64,000 nt of DNA from JARYGU01 sp033795365 (GCA_033795365.1 JARYGU010000002.1:1-64000), one strand, 5' to 3'; counted from the first letter of the stretch, positions 27,320 to 34,939 are shown. Notes: generated from the sequence alone by a model not told the origin. A program made the numbers and translations.

Positions 27320-28078
27320 ATGACGGCGGAAATCGACAAAGCCGATCTGGAAACGCAGATCGCGGCGCTCGGACCCTGGTTCCACAATATGCGGATCGGC
27401 GGCATCCAGACCGCACCGGATCATTTCCTCGGAGACTATCCGGCGTTCAAATGGGCAAAGTTCCAGCACGTGGTTCCCGAGGACCTGGAAGGGCGGAGCG
27501 TCCTCGACATCGGCTGCAATGCCGGCTTCTATTCGCTGGAGATGAAAAGGCGCAATGCCGGCAAGGTGGTCGCGATCGATTCCGATGCCCGCTATCTGCG
27601 CCAGGCGGAGTTCGCGGCCGGGCATGCGGGGATGGACATCGAGTTCCGCCAGATGTCGGTCTATGACGTCGGGCGCCTCGGCCGGCGTTTCGACCTCGTG
27701 ATCTTCATGGGCGTGCTCTATCATCTGCGCCATCCGCTTCTGGCGCTCGATCTTCTTTACGAGCATGTCGTGGACGGCACGATGCTGTTCCAGTGCATGC
27801 AGAGAGGATCGGCCGAGATTTCGCAGTTTCGGGAAAATCATGACTTTTCCGACTGGTCGATCTTCGACCGGCCGGATTATCCCAAGCTGTATTTCGTGGA
27901 GGAGCGCTATGCGGACGATCCCACGAACTGGTTCGTGCCGAACAAGTCCGGGGTGGAGGCGATGCTGCGCAGTTCCGGTTTCGAGATCGTCGCCAATCCG
28001 GAGCGAGAAGTCTATCTCCTCACGCGCGGGGAGCGGCATTACGCCGCCGAGCCGCCGCCGGCGATCTCCGGCGCCTGA
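27320..28078 (+). CDS. SAM-dependent methyltransferase, CmoB-like
   Basis: 252 residues. SVLDIGCNAGFYSLEMKRR is motif I for S-adenosylmethionine, followed by VVAIDSDARYLRQAEFA and DLVIFMGVLYHLRHPLLALD. This arrangement resembles the CmoB/DUF1698 group. The N-terminal GPWFHNMRIGG is typical of small methyltransferases found with glycan genes. It starts 2 nt after the UDP-xylose synthase stop and is last in the operon, so O-methylation of the sugar product is the likely role rather than tRNA modification. Confidence 0.87.
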   Translation: MTAEIDKADLETQIAALGPWFHNMRIGGIQTAPDHFLGDYPAFKWAKFQHVVPEDLEGRSVLDIGCNAGFYSLEMKRRNAGKVVAIDSDARYLRQAEFAAGHAGMDIEFRQMSVYDVGRLGRRFDLVIFMGVLYHLRHPLLALDLLYEHVVDGTMLFQCMQRGSAEISQFRENHDFSDWSIFDRPDYPKLYFVEERYADDPTNWFVPNKSGVEAMLRSSGFEIVANPEREVYLLTRGERHYAAEPPPAISGA

Positions 28079-28090
28079 CCGGCCATGATC

Positions 28091-28119
28091 CGCCGGATAT
28101 TTCCCCGGCGCCCGCTTTT
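28091..28119 (+). terminator. Possible terminator of the glycosyltransferase operon
   Basis: CGCCGG (28091-28096) pairs with CCGGCG (28105-28110), followed by CCCGCTTTTC. The short stem and weak T-run make this tentative. Confidence 0.35.
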
Positions 28120-28153
28120 CGTTTCACGATCATTCAAAAGAGCCGGTTGCGGT

Positions 28154-28178
28154 GGAACAGCGCCGCCGCCTGCCGGTT
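28154..28178 (+). promoter_or_regulatory. Putative EcfG promoter of a small membrane-protein gene
   Basis: GGAAC (28154-28158), 16 nt, then GGTT (28175-28178), 29 nt before the GTG of the 26-residue reading frame. Confidence 0.6.
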
Positions 28179-28206
28179 CGGGCAAGGTCGAAGAGAGGCT
28201 TTGCTC

Positions 28207-28287
28207 GTGCTGGACGTCAAAATCATCTCGATAATCGTGATCCTGCTCGTCTTGGCCATCGTCGTCTTCGCAGGCTGGGCCCTTTGA
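28207..28287 (+). CDS. Putative 26-residue single-span membrane protein
   Basis: A GTG-initiated frame of 26 residues beginning LDVKIISIIVILLVLAI and ending VVFAGWAL. Almost the whole chain is one hydrophobic helix. GAGAGG lies 8-9 nt before the GTG, and a consensus-like EcfG promoter ends 29 nt upstream. It is shorter than usual gene-calling cut-offs. It may be a stress-induced small inner-membrane protein; no family is recognised. Confidence 0.42.
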   Translation: MLDVKIISIIVILLVLAIVVFAGWAL

Positions 28288-28318
28288 CGCCCGGTCAACT
28301 CGCACCGTTTGCAGTCCT

Positions 28319-28343
28319 GGAACATCGCGGTGCCAGCCGGGTT
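28319..28343 (+). promoter_or_regulatory. Putative EcfG promoter of the alcohol dehydrogenase gene
   Basis: GGAAC (28319-28323), 16 nt, then GGTT (28340-28343), 53 nt before the ATG at 28396. Confidence 0.62.
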
Positions 28344-28395
28344 AGCCGGTCAGCAGGAGCCGAAGGATGTCCCGGCACGGCAGGAGATCGGACCG

Positions 28396-29565
28396 ATGAA
28401 AGCACTCACCTGGCATGGCAAATACGACATCCGATGCGAAGTCGTGGACGATCCCGTGATCGAGGATGGCCGCGACGCGATCATCAAGGTGACGGCCTGC
28501 GCGATCTGCGGCTCGGATCTACATCTTTACGACGGCGTGATGCCGGAAATGCACAGAGGCGACATCATGGGTCACGAGACCATGGGCGAGGTCGTCGAAG
28601 TCGGCAGGGAAAACAAGAAGCTCAAGGTCGGCGACCGCGTCGTCGTTCCGTTCACGATTTCCTGCGGAGAATGCTTCTTCTGCCAGCGCGGCTTCTTTTC
28701 CGGATGCGAGCGGACCAACCGGGATCGCAAGAAGGTCACGAAGCTTTGGGGGAATTCGCCGGCCGGCCTGTTCGGTTATTCGCATCTTCTCGGCGGATAC
28801 AGCGGCGGCCAGGCGGAATATCTGCGCGTGCCCTATGCCGATGTCGGACCGGTCAAGGTACCCGAGGACTTGAGCGACGAGCAGGTGCTCTTCCTGTCGG
28901 ACATCTTCCCGACAGGATACATGGCGGCTGAGTTCTGCGACATCCAGCCGGGCGATACGATCGCGATCTGGGGCTGCGGGCCGGTCGGGCAGATGGCGAT
29001 CCGGTCCGCCTTCCTTCTCGGCGCCGAGCGCGTCATCGCCGTCGATACGGTGCCCGAACGACTGGCGCTCGCCGCCGCGGGAGGTGCGCAGACGCTGGAT
29101 TTCATGGCAGAGGACATTTACGACCGGATCATGGAGCTGACCGGCGGACGCGGCGCGGACGCCTGCATCGACGCGGTCGGTACCGAGGCGGATGCCTCGG
29201 CAAGCTGGGATTCCCGCATCGACCGCATCAAGGTCGCGACCTTCATGGCCACGGATCGCCCGCATGTCCTGCGCCAGGCGATCCATTGCTGCCGGAATTT
29301 CGGCACCGTCTCCATCGTCGGCGTCTATGGCGGCTTTCTCGACAAGATACCGATGGGGTCCGCGATCAATCGCGGCCTGACCTTCCGGATGGCGCAGACG
29401 CCGGTCCAGCGTTACCTTCCCCTGCTGATGGAGCGCATCCAGAAGGGCGAGATCGACCCTTCATTCGTCATCACCCACCGCGCGAGCCTCGGTGAGGGGC
29501 CGGAGCTCTACAAGACCTTCCGCGACAAACAGGACGGCTGCATCAAGGTCGTCATGAAGCCCTGA
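28396..29565 (+). CDS. Zinc-dependent alcohol dehydrogenase, formaldehyde dehydrogenase-like
   Basis: 389 residues of the zinc-containing MDR family. CAICGSDLHLYDG and GHETMGEVVEVG carry the catalytic zinc ligands. SCGECFFCQRGFFSGC is the four-Cys structural zinc loop. IAIWGCGPVGQMAIRSAF is the NAD-binding motif. The long form with an insert near residue 290 matches the formaldehyde dehydrogenase-like subgroup common in stress-induced rhizobial loci. The start is set by AGGAG before ATG 28396. It probably detoxifies aldehydes or alcohols under general stress. It is followed by a broken SDR gene. Confidence 0.92.
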   Translation: MKALTWHGKYDIRCEVVDDPVIEDGRDAIIKVTACAICGSDLHLYDGVMPEMHRGDIMGHETMGEVVEVGRENKKLKVGDRVVVPFTISCGECFFCQRGFFSGCERTNRDRKKVTKLWGNSPAGLFGYSHLLGGYSGGQAEYLRVPYADVGPVKVPEDLSDEQVLFLSDIFPTGYMAAEFCDIQPGDTIAIWGCGPVGQMAIRSAFLLGAERVIAVDTVPERLALAAAGGAQTLDFMAEDIYDRIMELTGGRGADACIDAVGTEADASASWDSRIDRIKVATFMATDRPHVLRQAIHCCRNFGTVSIVGVYGGFLDKIPMGSAINRGLTFRMAQTPVQRYLPLLMERIQKGEIDPSFVITHRASLGEGPELYKTFRDKQDGCIKVVMKP

Positions 29566-29579
29566 AGGGGAGAATTCCG

Positions 29580-29700
29580 ATGAATCCAGTTCGTGAAGGC
29601 AACGGCCTGGCCATCGTCACAGGCGCATCGACCGGCATCGGCTACGAGCTTGCCAAATGCGCGGCGCGGGAGGGATACGACCTTGTCATCGCCGCATGGC
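29580..29700 (+). pseudogene. Truncated short-chain dehydrogenase fragment
   Basis: The first about 39 codons encode an SDR N-terminus: LAIVTGASTGIGYELAKCAA contains the TGxxxGIG cofactor motif, followed by YDLVIAA. After about position 29697 the reading continues as Arg/Pro/Ala-rich sequence without any SDR feature, and no catalytic YxxxK is found in any plus-strand frame before the convergent gene. GGGGAG precedes the ATG, so the 5' end is intact and the rest appears deleted. The 3' boundary is approximate. Confidence 0.6.
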
Positions 29701-29790
29701 GGAGCCCGGATCGGCCAAACGATAACGCCGCCGCCGCACCCGGACAGCGGCCCGGAGCGGTATTTCCGTTTGCGAAGGCGGATGTTCGGA

Positions 29791-30777
29791 TCAGCGCGGA
29801 GAGAGCCTCCGGGCTCTTCCGTTGCGCGCGACCAAGGCGCCCAGCGCGAGGCCGGCGAGAAGCGAGCCTGCGATCACGGCGACGGCGCGCTGGTTGTCCG
29901 AGCGGAGCCCTCCGTCTATGCCGCCCGGCTCCGCCGGCGGGCGGTAGAGATTTCCGTTCGTCGCGGGTACGGCGCGGGCGCGTGCGAAATACCAACGCAT
30001 GAAGGATGCCGTGAGCCGGGTGCTGAGCTTCGGCGCAAGGAAATGTCCGAGCCTCACGAGGTTTGCGACCTGGCCGACCGTCACGGTGTCGCGCGGGTGG
30101 CGTGCCGTCCTGACGATGGCGGCGGCAACCTTGCGGGCATCGTAGACGGGAGGAGGGGCGGAGAGCTTGCGGCGCATATAATTCGCCCCGTGCGCGATGC
30201 CGGGCGTGTCGATGAAGGACGGATAGATATCGCAGACATGGATATCGGGCAGATCCTCCAATTCCGCCCGCAAAGCTTCCGAGAAGCCTTTGAGACCGAA
30301 TTTGCTGGCCGAATAGGCGGCGGCGAAAGGTGCCGCGGCAAATCCTCCGAGCGAGATCATGTTGATGAAGGTGCCGTAGCCCTGCTCCAGGAAGATCGGG
30401 ATCGCGGCATGCGCGTCGTTGAAATGGCCCATCAGGTTGACCCTGATGACCTGTTCGTGCGCTTCGATCGGGGTTTGCGTGAACTCTCCGACGGCGCCGA
30501 CGCCGACATTGCTGACCCAGACGTCGATCCGGCCGAAGCTTCTTGCCCTTTCCGCAAGTTCCTTGACTGCATCGGCATCGGTGACGTCCGTGGGAACGAC
30601 GAGAACGTCCGCTCCCAGGGCGCGACAGGATCTTGCGACGGCATGCAATGCAGAAGCGCCCCGCGCCGCCAGCACAAGCCGGGCTCCGGCGCGCGCGAAG
30701 GCATAAGCGGTGGCTTCGCCGATCCCGCTCGATGCGCCGGTTATGACTACGACGGCTTCCTTGAGGTCCTTCACCAT
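29791..30777 (-). CDS. Short-chain dehydrogenase with C-terminal membrane anchor
   Basis: 328 residues. VVVITGASSGIGEATAYAF binds NAD(P), and YSASKFGLKGFSEALRAEL carries the catalytic YxxxK. The conserved Asn is in VNLMGHF. After the SDR fold a hydrophobic segment near the C-terminus (AVAVIAGSLLAGLALGALVA) should anchor the protein in the membrane. The start at 30777 opens with VKDLKEAVVVITG. Its position behind a small stress-type gene suggests an oxidoreductase of the general stress response; substrate unknown. Confidence 0.9.
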   Translation of the reverse strand: MVKDLKEAVVVITGASSGIGEATAYAFARAGARLVLAARGASALHAVARSCRALGADVLVVPTDVTDADAVKELAERARSFGRIDVWVSNVGVGAVGEFTQTPIEAHEQVIRVNLMGHFNDAHAAIPIFLEQGYGTFINMISLGGFAAAPFAAAYSASKFGLKGFSEALRAELEDLPDIHVCDIYPSFIDTPGIAHGANYMRRKLSAPPPVYDARKVAAAIVRTARHPRDTVTVGQVANLVRLGHFLAPKLSTRLTASFMRWYFARARAVPATNGNLYRPPAEPGGIDGGLRSDNQRAVAVIAGSLLAGLALGALVARNGRARRLSPR

Positions 30778-30824
30778 TGGCGGCTCTTCGTTGTCCTTGT
30801 GTGTTGATACGTCCTGTCTGCGGC

Positions 30825-30983
30825 TTAGGGGCCGGGCCTGGTGCCTGTCTGGGGCGCCGCCTCGTCCATCGCCTTCTTGTTGCGTTCGGGGATTTTCTCG
30901 TCCTGCCGCTTCAATTCGCGCTCGATCGTCTCCCGGTCGCCTTCGGCGGGCTGATCCTGCGGCTTGTGGGTCTCGGGTTTCAT
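30825..30983 (-). CDS. Small hydrophilic protein
   Basis: 52 residues, highly charged (KPETHKPQDQPAEGDRETIE at the start, PERNKKAMDEAAPQTGTRPG near the end), with no hydrophobic segment. GAAGGTGAG precedes the ATG at 30983. An EcfG promoter ends 33 nt upstream, and the SDR gene begins 47 bp downstream on the same strand, so the two are probably cotranscribed. No known function. Confidence 0.7.
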   Translation of the reverse strand: MKPETHKPQDQPAEGDRETIERELKRQDEKIPERNKKAMDEAAPQTGTRPGP

Positions 30984-31015
30984 GTTTCTCACCTTCCTTC
31001 GGATCCTGGCAGCCA

Positions 31016-31040
31016 AACCCGGGCGCATTGCCATTGTTCC
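31016..31040 (-). promoter_or_regulatory. Putative EcfG promoter of the small-protein/SDR operon
   Basis: On the minus strand GGAAC (31040-31036), 16 nt, then GGTT (31019-31016). Confidence 0.62.
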
Positions 31041-31080
31041 TTCTGATCGGCGGAACATCGGACATGCGTCCTTCAACGCA

Positions 31081-31106
31081 GGAACAAAAAGCTTCGATGC
31101 CAAGTT
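31081..31106 (+). promoter_or_regulatory. Putative EcfG promoter of the YghA-type SDR gene
   Basis: GGAAC (31081-31085), 17 nt, then AGTT (31103-31106), 80 nt before the ATG at 31186. It forms a divergent pair with the site at 31016-31040. Confidence 0.48.
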
Positions 31107-31185
31107 TGATGTGGGGTATGGCCGCGCTTTTGCAGGCGCGCCGGAACGTCGTCCATCAACATCATTCCTGAAGAGGAAAATCCCT

Positions 31186-32043
31186 ATGGCAACCTATCCG
31201 ACACCGCCGTTTCCAAGCCAGAAACAGCCGATGCCCGGTTTGACGGGAAACATGGATCCGGTCCCGGATCATGGTGAGCAATCCTACAAGGGTTCAGGCC
31301 GGCTGCAGGGCAAGAAGGCGGTCATCACGGGCGGCGACAGCGGTATCGGGCGTGCGGTCGCAATCGCATTCGCGCGGGAAGGAGCGGATGTGCTGATCTC
31401 CTATCTCGATGAGCATGAAGACGCGGAGGATACCGGCCGGTTCGTGCAGGAAGCCGGCAGGAAAGCCGTTCTGCTCCCCGGCGACATCAAGAGCGCGGAT
31501 CATTGCCGGGCCGTTGTCAGAAAGGCCGTGGACGAGTTCGGCGGGATAGACATTCTTGTCAACAACGCGGCGCACCAGGCGACGTTCAAGGAGATCACCG
31601 ACATTTCCGACGAAGAATGGGAGCTGACATTCCGCGTCAATATACATGCGATGTTCTATCTCACCAAAGCGGCGGTCCCGCACATGAAGTCCGGCTCGGC
31701 GATCATCAACACGGCCTCCATCAATTCGGACAATCCGAATCCGAGCCTGCTTGCCTATGCCACCACGAAAGGCGCGATCCAGAACTTCACCGCAGGTCTC
31801 GCGCAACTGCTGGCTGAAAAAGGAATCCGGGCGAATGCCGTTGCGCCGGGACCGATCTGGACGCCGCTCATTCCATCCACCATGCCTGAGGAAGCGGTAA
31901 GCAATTTCGGCAAACAGGTTCCGATGAAGCGGCCGGGGCAGCCGGCCGAACTCGCCACCGCTTATGTGATGCTTGCCGATCCGCTCTCGAGCTACGTATC
32001 CGGCACGACCATCGCGGTCACCGGCGGAAAGCCGCTCATGTAA
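31186..32043 (+). CDS. SDR family oxidoreductase, YghA-like
   Basis: 285 residues. The N-terminal extension (TPPFPSQKQPMPGLTGNMDP, then DHGEQSYKGSGRL) is characteristic of the YghA/YdaD subgroup of SDRs. KKAVITGGDSGIGRAVAIAF binds NAD(P), NNAAHQ is the conserved NNA motif and LLAYATTKGAIQNFT holds the catalytic Tyr/Lys. IAVTGGKPLM ends the protein. AGAGGA precedes the start. Members are linked to osmotic and oxidative stress and aldehyde reduction, which fits the putative EcfG promoter. The natural substrate is not established. Confidence 0.93.
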   Translation: MATYPTPPFPSQKQPMPGLTGNMDPVPDHGEQSYKGSGRLQGKKAVITGGDSGIGRAVAIAFAREGADVLISYLDEHEDAEDTGRFVQEAGRKAVLLPGDIKSADHCRAVVRKAVDEFGGIDILVNNAAHQATFKEITDISDEEWELTFRVNIHAMFYLTKAAVPHMKSGSAIINTASINSDNPNPSLLAYATTKGAIQNFTAGLAQLLAEKGIRANAVAPGPIWTPLIPSTMPEEAVSNFGKQVPMKRPGQPAELATAYVMLADPLSSYVSGTTIAVTGGKPLM

Positions 32044-32078
32044 CGGCGTTCAAGGACCGGCATTGAGGATGCAGCAGC

Positions 32079-32504
32079 ATGCAACATCTCGAGCAGGCGA
32101 TACAGATTGCGAACGATGCGCATCAGGACCAGGCCGACAAGCTCGGCCGCCCGTTCTTCGAACATTGCAAGCGCGTCGCGTCGGCGATGACCAGCGACGA
32201 GGCGCGCGCCGTCGCCTATCTTCACGACGTGGTGGAGAAGAGCAATTCCTGGACGTTCGACCGGCTCAAGGAAGAGGGATTGCCGCCGGCCTTGATCAAG
32301 GCGGTCGATGCGCTGACACACCGGTCCGGCGAGGACTACGAGGATTTCGTCAGGCGTGCGGCATCCAATCCTATCGCCCGGCAGGTCAAGCTCGCCGATC
32401 TCGAGGACAATCTCTGGCAGACGGAGCAGCTCGGTGCCGACGGAAGCAAATATCGCCGGGGACTGGAAATCCTGAGCGGGTCCGTACTGCCTTCGGGTAA
32501 ATGA
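32079..32504 (+). CDS. HD-domain phosphohydrolase, MESH1-like
   Basis: 141 residues. The layout AIQIANDAHQDQ, RPFFEHCKRVA, VAYLHDVVEKS and KLADLEDNLW matches the HD-type metal site of small SpoT/MESH1-like hydrolases, which can hydrolyse (p)ppGpp or related nucleotides. There is no synthetase, TGS or ACT domain. The start has only a distant GAGG. It could be a small alarmone hydrolase, but other nucleotide substrates are possible. Confidence 0.82.
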   Translation: MQHLEQAIQIANDAHQDQADKLGRPFFEHCKRVASAMTSDEARAVAYLHDVVEKSNSWTFDRLKEEGLPPALIKAVDALTHRSGEDYEDFVRRAASNPIARQVKLADLEDNLWQTEQLGADGSKYRRGLEILSGSVLPSGK

Positions 32505-32555
32505 CGGCAGCAAGACGGAGGCGGCGTATCGGCACATCAACAACGCGACAAGCGA

Positions 32556-32580
32556 GGAACAACGCACCTTGCCGGAAGTT
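32556..32580 (+). promoter_or_regulatory. Putative EcfG promoter of the helix-hairpin-helix protein gene
   Basis: GGAAC (32556-32560), 16 nt, then AGTT (32577-32580), 38 nt before the ATG at 32618. Confidence 0.52.
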
Positions 32581-32617
32581 CGGCTCGTCAAACAGACGAA
32601 CCCGTAGATTGCCCGAT

Positions 32618-32869
32618 ATGCCTTCAACGAGCCGCAGAGCTGGTAAAATTCGTCATCTTCCGGAGGGCAGCGACCTGGTGCTCAAGAGCGGCCTACCCGA
32701 CTGGCTGGCAAAAACGCTGCGGGAAAACGGCGTCAAGCGGCTCAGCAAACTGTCGGCGATGACCGACCGGCAGATCCTTGAGTTGCGAGGTGTCGGAAAG
32801 CGGTCGGTCGAACTCATCCGAGCCAAGCTCGCCGAAACGAGAAAGTCCGGCGGCGCAGATATGCGCTGA
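32618..32869 (+). CDS. Small helix-hairpin-helix protein, RNA polymerase alpha-CTD-like
   Basis: 83 residues. The core (LPDWLAKTLRENGVKRLSKL, then ILELRGVGKRSVELIRAKLA) resembles the helix-hairpin-helix DNA-binding fold of the C-terminal domain of RNA polymerase alpha subunit. A basic N-terminus precedes it. There is no alpha NTD, so this is a free-standing module. The start at 32618 follows the putative EcfG promoter by 38 nt, which rules out the longer frame from 32501. It may bind DNA or act on transcription; that is inference from fold similarity. Confidence 0.72.
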   Translation: MPSTSRRAGKIRHLPEGSDLVLKSGLPDWLAKTLRENGVKRLSKLSAMTDRQILELRGVGKRSVELIRAKLAETRKSGGADMR

Positions 32870-32913
32870 TGCGGTATTTGCCATGCCGCCCGCCGACATG
32901 GATGGAGAAGCCA

Positions 32914-33156
32914 ATGAACGTTGTCGACTTGAGCAGAGCCCGGTCCGACCAAGATCGCCCGGATGCCGACCTCATTCGCTACGACGATCGCGGACGCGAG
33001 ATGCGGACCTATGTTCTCGACTATGAGATGGATGGCTCGACCTGGGGTGCGACGATTCTCGCCTATTCCATGGAAGACGCCCAGAAGCGGGTCGATGCGA
33101 TGCGAAAAAGCCTTTCGCTACGCGGCGAACTTCATGCGGTCATTCCAGCGGAGTGA
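32914..33156 (+). CDS. Conserved hypothetical small protein
   Basis: 80 residues starting NVVDLSRARSDQ, followed by a compact domain with TYVLDYEMDGSTWGATILAY and EDAQKRVDAMRKSL. It looks like a small alpha/beta fold without membrane segments. GGAG lies 6 nt before the ATG at 32914. It is 44 bp downstream of the HhH gene and may share its transcript. No function recognised. Confidence 0.7.
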   Translation: MNVVDLSRARSDQDRPDADLIRYDDRGREMRTYVLDYEMDGSTWGATILAYSMEDAQKRVDAMRKSLSLRGELHAVIPAE

Positions 33157-33171
33157 TGAGGGAACGTATCA

Positions 33172-33201
33172 GCGTATCGCGTAATCCTTCTCGCGATACG
33201 C
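33172..33201. terminator. Hairpin, likely terminator
   Basis: GCGTATCGCG (33172-33181) pairs perfectly with CGCGATACGC (33192-33201). It lies just after the 80-residue gene and before the end of the convergent minus-strand gene at 33232, so it could end both transcripts. No T-run. Confidence 0.55.
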
Positions 33202-33231
33202 CTTACCCTCTCGATCGAAAGAGGCGCATGG

Positions 33232-33417
33232 TCAGCGGAATTTGGGCTGCTTCAAAGGGGAATTCGCCTGGATTTCATGAAGTGGGGCGAACTTGCCGAG
33301 CAGCTTCACCAGCTTGCGCTCTTCCGCGCGGTCGATGCCGTTGCGCCGGCAATGCTCGACGACGTCGTGCGAACGCGGGCCTGGGGTCTTGATCTGGCGA
33401 TTCGATGTGTGGTGCAT
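33232..33417 (-). CDS. Conserved hypothetical small basic protein
   Basis: 61 residues beginning HHTSNRQIKTPGPRSHDVVE and continuing with a predicted helix, NGIDRAEERKLVKLLGKFAP. Strong AGGAGG lies before the ATG at 33417. The composition is basic with a Pro-containing C-terminus. It may resemble small rhizobial nucleic-acid-associated proteins, but no family is recognised. Confidence 0.7.
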   Translation of the reverse strand: MHHTSNRQIKTPGPRSHDVVEHCRRNGIDRAEERKLVKLLGKFAPLHEIQANSPLKQPKFR

Positions 33418-33557
33418 ATCGGTTTCCTCCTGTCGGTATAACGATGCGCGGAAGAATTGGTTCAGTTGGATCCCCTCAAGTTTTGCTGTTTTCTTCCGGA
33501 TAGGACATGCTCCGGAAGAGACCGGCAGATCCGTCCGGGTCGGCGGCATGGGGTTGC

Positions 33558-33944
33558 TCACATGCTCTCGCCCGGAAGCGGATCTGCCATCAGCGTCGAA
33601 ATGATGTCTCCGGCCGTAAAGAGCGCCATCGTAACGGCTGCGAGGACGAGGACATGGGCCGCGATCGACGCCGTGCCGAAGCCCCGGCTTGCGGCATCGA
33701 ACAGTTCGGGCGCGCGCATCAGCAGCGTCACCAGAAGAGCTCCCGAAAACAGAGCGGCGACGACGAGCCAATGCAAGTCTACGAAACCGCAACAGAAAAC
33801 CGTAGCGATCCACGCGAAGGGTAAGACGAAGATCACGATATGCCTCCCTATCGGCAATCTGATCCCGGGCAGGGCCTTTGTCCATAATCTCGCCATCGGC
33901 AAATAGCGGTAGACCGCTACCGATATCGATGGTTCCCGGCTCAT
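33558..33944 (-). CDS. Small integral membrane protein
   Basis: 128 residues with about three transmembrane helices (HIVIFVLPFAWIATVFCC, WLVVAALFSGALLVTLLM and IAAHVLVLAAVTMALFTAG). No family recognised. The start is uncertain: neither the ATG at 33944 nor the internal ATG at 33896 has a clear ribosome binding site. If the weak EcfG-like site near 33936 (GGAAC-N16-GGTC) is real, the shorter start is correct. Confidence 0.6.
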   Translation of the reverse strand: MSREPSISVAVYRYLPMARLWTKALPGIRLPIGRHIVIFVLPFAWIATVFCCGFVDLHWLVVAALFSGALLVTLLMRAPELFDAASRGFGTASIAAHVLVLAAVTMALFTAGDIISTLMADPLPGESM

Positions 33945-33989
33945 TCACAGGGCGGATACGTCGTCTTGTCGCGACGTGCGTTTCATGGG

Positions 33990-34250
33990 TCAGAGATGCG
34001 GTTCGATCTTCACGATCCGCCGGGTAAGCTTGAGCGTGCGGTCCGGCTGGATCAGATAGGTCTCCTCGATCCCGCGTCCCTGCTCATCCACAAAGTTGTG
34101 CGGGAAGATCGTTCCCGGCGGGCTCTTCGTCAGCAGGGTGCGGGGTTGCCCGCCATAGATCAGGCTGCCGGGGATGGGCTCCAGCGTCGTTCCGGTGCAT
34201 CCGCCGAGGGCGGCGAGCAGGGCGACTGCCAGGATCGTCCGCGCTTCCAT
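33990..34250 (-). CDS. Putative lipoprotein
   Basis: 86 residues. The N-terminus is a lipoprotein signal peptide (ILAVALLAALGGC, lipid-attached Cys at about residue 18), so the mature chain of about 68 residues is anchored in the envelope. The mature part, with YGGQPRTLLTKSPPGTIFPH and YLIQPDRTLKLTRR, has no recognised domain. The ATG at 34250 is chosen because GAAGGAG lies 6 nt before it, whereas it abuts the ATG at 34256. Confidence 0.75.
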   Translation of the reverse strand: MEARTILAVALLAALGGCTGTTLEPIPGSLIYGGQPRTLLTKSPPGTIFPHNFVDEQGRGIEETYLIQPDRTLKLTRRIVKIEPHL

Positions 34251-34343
34251 CGTCATCTCCTTCGCCAGCCGATAATTTTGGTTCTGCCGCTCCGGCGGAA
34301 CGGCGCTTCCGGGATCGTCCTCAACAGGCGGGCGCAAGAGAGG

Positions 34344-34583
34344 TCATTTGAAGGTAACGCCGACACGGCTCTCGCTCCGCCAGACGACACGACAATGGAC
34401 TTGTCCGAGCTGAGGGATCTTGGCGTCGAACCTGTTTCCGAGCTCGAAGGACATGGGGATCTGAAAACAGGCACCCATGCTGTTGTAGTTGAAGAGGATG
34501 GTTGCCCCGAGAGGCTTGCCGTCACGATGGATAGGCACGATTTCCAAACATTCCACGCGTCTCTGCCTGCGTCGTTCGACCAT
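34344..34583 (-). CDS. PilZ-like small protein
   Basis: 79 residues. The N-terminal VERRRQRR is an RxxxR-like box, followed by short beta strands (ATILFNYNSMGACFQIP, then VHCRVVWRSESRVGVTF), which suggests a minimal PilZ domain that could bind cyclic di-GMP. The (D/N)xSxxG box appears in variant form as NYNSMGA. AGGAGG before the ATG at 34583 fixes the start. Confidence 0.7.
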   Translation of the reverse strand: MVERRRQRRVECLEIVPIHRDGKPLGATILFNYNSMGACFQIPMSFELGNRFDAKIPQLGQVHCRVVWRSESRVGVTFK

Positions 34584-34939
34584 AGGACCTCCTACACGAA
34601 TTAATGACGCAACTGCCAAACGTACACCTGAAGAATAGTTGATGAATATGCTCCAGGTCACGCCGTAAACAAAGCATTAATTCTATCTTAAAGCGAAGTT
34701 GTGGCTGCCGGGTTGTGTTTCACGGCGAAATAGGGGCTGAGATCGGATGAAAATATGCAAGCTTGCAAAGCGCAGGCCCTGGACAATTGGCGGGCGCCGC
34801 ACGAAAAGCGCGTCCAGGAAAAACGATTCGATGCTTCGGTTGAAGCAAACTCGCCGCTTTCAGTCGCCGGATGGGCGAGTTTTCCCGCGCGCGATGAGAG
34901 ACGGCCGGAGAAGAGCCCGGCCGCCCGTCGTTTCTTCTT
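34584..34939. other. Intergenic region without a convincing gene
   Basis: About 355 bp between the PilZ-like gene and the end of the TRAP substrate-binding gene. Apart from the hairpin at 34902-34923 nothing is supported. The left part is comparatively AT-rich and may hold the promoter of the PilZ-like gene. The 72-codon plus-strand frame here lacks coding character. Confidence 0.5.
34902..34923 (-). terminator. Terminator of the TRAP transporter operon
   Basis: CGGCCGG (34902-34908) pairs with CCGGCCG (34917-34923). On the minus strand TCTCTC follows. It lies 17 bp past the stop of the substrate-binding protein gene. Confidence 0.55.
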
